A stretch of 34,076 nucleotides of DNA. It comes from Pseudomonadota bacterium. GTDB lineage: Bacteria; Myxococcota_A; UBA9160; UBA4427. This document shows positions 32,485 through 34,076 of the stretch, piece after piece. The translations under genes were made by a program, and so were the position numbers. Numbering within the stretch: position 1 is the first letter of the stretch; each line of letters starts with the position of its first letter. The DNA is taken from contig JAKSBN010000347.1 of NCBI GenBank assembly GCA_022361175.1, positions 1 to 34,076 on the forward strand, in the 5' to 3' direction. The notes below the pieces were generated by a model that saw only the letters and a list, made by a program, of their open reading frames with translations, did no database searches and was not told the origin of the DNA.

Positions 32485-33948
32485 CTAGCCCCAGCCCGCG
32501 AACTGCCCCTCGGGTGTGGCGTGGAGGGGACGACCGCAGGCTTCGCGCATCTGCAGCTCGGCCATCACGGTCGCATCGTCGGTGGTGACGAAGCGGCGGA
32601 GACCGCTCTCGTCCTCGCACAGGAGGACGCCGCGCGGCCCGCCGGAGCGTTTGCCGAGCACCGTGTAAGAGACGACGCGGTCGGGGGTCTCGGCCTCTGG
32701 GTGGACCGGCGAGACGGCGGTGTCGGCCGCGACGCGGTCGCTGACGTCGAGGAACTGGAAGCCCGGGCCGGGCTCGCTGGACCACAGGGTGACGCCCTGC
32801 TTGGTGAGCATGCCGCTCACGGCCGTCGCCACGCCGAGGCTCCCGGGATCGCCTCGCAGCGCCGCCACCATGCGATCGAGCGCCTGCAGCACGAAGTGGT
32901 TCAGCGGGCCGCCGGCGAAGGTCATGCCGCCGGTCAGTGAGGCCGGACGCTCGGGGGTCAGCCCGAACTCGCGCTGCTGAATCCGGACGGCGGCGGGGAA
33001 ACAGCTGTAGAGCTCCAGGTGCGCCCCGTCGAAATCCCGCTTCGCCGCGGCCAGTGCGGCTTCGCCGGCGCGCGCGAAGCCGAACGAGCGGTGAAGCGCC
33101 GCGCGTTCCGACAGCGGGCGCATGGCGTTGCTGTCGACCACGGCCAAGGGGAAGACCCAGCGATCCTTCGCGATCCCCAGCGCTCGCGCCGTCCCCAGCG
33201 AACACAGCACGAGGCCGGCCGCCTGGTTGACGTTCCACTGGGAGCAGTGGCGCTTCGTGTACGGGAAGGCCAGCATCGGATTCGCTTCGCCGGCCTTCAG
33301 GTCCTCCGGTGCGATCGCGTCTCGCGCCCAGGCGCCGGGGTTGTCTGCGGCGATGCGGCTCAACCCGGACCAGAGATCGTCCACCTGGCGCCGGTGCTCC
33401 TCCAGCGAAATCCCGTCCGCGGCGCGCAGCGCGTTCTCGACCAGCGCGTACTGGGTGACAGGCATGCCGAGGCCGGCCTGCAGTTCGGCCCGGCTCAGGA
33501 TCTCGCCCTCCGGTCGCAAGACCGTGTCGGGCTGGGTGTCGGCGCCTGTCGGCGCCCCGGGCCACCGCGCCTTCTGTCCCCCGGTGGCGCGGGCCTCGCC
33601 CCCGGCCAGCAGCACGACGTCGGCGCGCTCCTCGGCGATGTCCCGCGCGGCGCGCCCCAGGAGCGTCGTCTGCAGGACGCCGATCTCGGCGATCTCGGTG
33701 CGGGCGCCCGCGGCCCCGAAGCGCTCGGCCAGCTGGCGGGCTGGATCGGCGTCGCGAAAGAAGCCGCGCGGGATCCGGATCGAGTCGGCACGGGCCAGGA
33801 GCTCCGGCCGGCCCGCGTCCTCGGCGGCGCGCTCCAGGGCCTCCGCCATCAGCGTCACCGGTTCGAGGCTGGGGTCGGAATCGGAGCGCGCCCGCTGGAC
33901 GGCGGCCACCCCGACCAGGACGGGCGTGCGCGAATCGGGTGTGGCCAT
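32485..33948 (-). CDS. Thiolase-like protein (SCP2-thiolase-like TLP1 type), nucleophilic Cys missing
   Basis: 487 residues. Thiolase fold: RTPVLVGVAAVQRA at the start, AEIGVLQTTLLGRAARDIAEERADVVLLAGGEA where thiolases carry the nucleophilic Cys (here Gln/Thr, no Cys), ELYSCFPAAVRIQQREFGL, and TGGMTFAGGPLNHFVLQALDRM near the third motif. About 85 extra residues at the C-terminus (VVSYTVLGKRSGGPRG...ATVMAELQ) match the additional domain of mycobacterial TLP1-type proteins. Without the Cys it is unlikely to perform normal thiolysis; TLP-type proteins bind CoA compounds without clear thiolase activity. The start at ATG 33948 gives a clean N-terminus. Confidence 0.85.
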   Translation of the reverse strand: MATPDSRTPVLVGVAAVQRARSDSDPSLEPVTLMAEALERAAEDAGRPELLARADSIRIPRGFFRDADPARQLAERFGAAGARTEIAEIGVLQTTLLGRAARDIAEERADVVLLAGGEARATGGQKARWPGAPTGADTQPDTVLRPEGEILSRAELQAGLGMPVTQYALVENALRAADGISLEEHRRQVDDLWSGLSRIAADNPGAWARDAIAPEDLKAGEANPMLAFPYTKRHCSQWNVNQAAGLVLCSLGTARALGIAKDRWVFPLAVVDSNAMRPLSERAALHRSFGFARAGEAALAAAKRDFDGAHLELYSCFPAAVRIQQREFGLTPERPASLTGGMTFAGGPLNHFVLQALDRMVAALRGDPGSLGVATAVSGMLTKQGVTLWSSEPGPGFQFLDVSDRVAADTAVSPVHPEAETPDRVVSYTVLGKRSGGPRGVLLCEDESGLRRFVTTDDATVMAELQMREACGRPLHATPEGQFAGWG

Positions 33949-34055
33949 GGGCGTTTGGGAGAGCCTCCGAGAGGAAGATGGAACAGGTTCTAGGGGTCGA
34001 TTAGCATTCCACCGGGCGCCGGCAACTGCGGTCGCCCGCAGCCCCCGAGGAGCCC

Positions 34056-34076
34056 ATGACCACCGTCGACTACCGC
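34056..34076 (+). CDS. Start of a further gene, cut by the window edge
   Basis: ATG at 34056 with GAGGAG 3-8 bases upstream opens the frame MTTVDYR, which leaves the window after seven codons. It diverges from the thiolase-like gene across about 107 bases. Product unknown. Confidence 0.55.

Noticed and set aside
1..34076. tRNA-Sec (selC), other tRNA or rRNA genes and CRISPR arrays
   Set aside because: I read the intergenic stretches and saw no cloverleaf-like or regularly spaced repeats; a covariance-model search would be needed to be certain.

Overview
This is a GC-rich window (about 70% G+C by eye, strong G/C bias at third codon positions) with densely packed genes. A hopanoid transporter HpnN, an A-type cytochrome oxidase operon with several Asp/Glu/His-rich subunits, acyl-CoA enzymes, a TLP-like thiolase, an LLM flavin oxidoreductase and a selenocysteine machinery together suggest an uncultured aerobic delta-proteobacterial-type lineage (Myxococcota/Binatota-like). 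That placement is inference from gene content; there is no rRNA in the window.

Layout. 1-3793 (minus): secreted glutathione peroxidase, serS, selB (selB runs off the left edge). 3962-9001 (plus): a lipoprotein fusing a PQQ sugar-dehydrogenase-like domain to a di-heme c-type region, then HpnN. 9002-12558: an LLM oxidoreductase diverging from a phosphotransferase / TetR / PPOX-fold cluster; the divergent region carries a near-consensus promoter overlapped by a TetR-type palindrome. 12724-14127: orphan multi-TM histidine kinase. 14371-22243: heme O synthase, MFS transporter, DUF420 protein, di-heme cytochrome c, a 34-residue membrane peptide missed by length cutoffs, oxidase subunits II, I, III, IV, a second subunit III and a small membrane protein. 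22319-26495: threonine dehydratase, a secreted metzincin-like protein with Cys repeats, an enoyl-CoA hydratase and a small membrane protein. 26580-27833: an AT-rich, lower-GC Fic gene, probably acquired. 27875-31400: a TetR gene diverging from a three-gene selenoprotein operon. 31421-34076: GST, thiolase-like protein, the first codons of another gene and copies of a dispersed repeat.

The most interesting system is at 28644-31400. Two genes are interrupted by in-frame UGA codons that are best read as selenocysteine: a membrane-anchored peroxiredoxin-like protein (motif FRGHW-U-PYC) and a UGSC-family protein (U-GSC-TSC). Each UGA is followed at the right distance by a hairpin of bacterial SECIS type. 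Between them lies a thioredoxin domain (CPTC) fused to a large conserved-looking domain of unknown function, whose stop overlaps the start of the UGSC gene. SelB, needed to decode these UGAs, and SerRS, which charges tRNA-Sec, are at the left end of the same window. I infer a membrane-linked selenol/thiol redox module: thioredoxin fusion as reductant or partner, the two selenoproteins as catalysts, and the divergent TetR as possible regulator. A second novelty is a 145-bp inverted-repeat element (perfect 29-bp terminal inverted repeats in one copy) present in two full copies and one solo end, two of them bracketing the GST gene.
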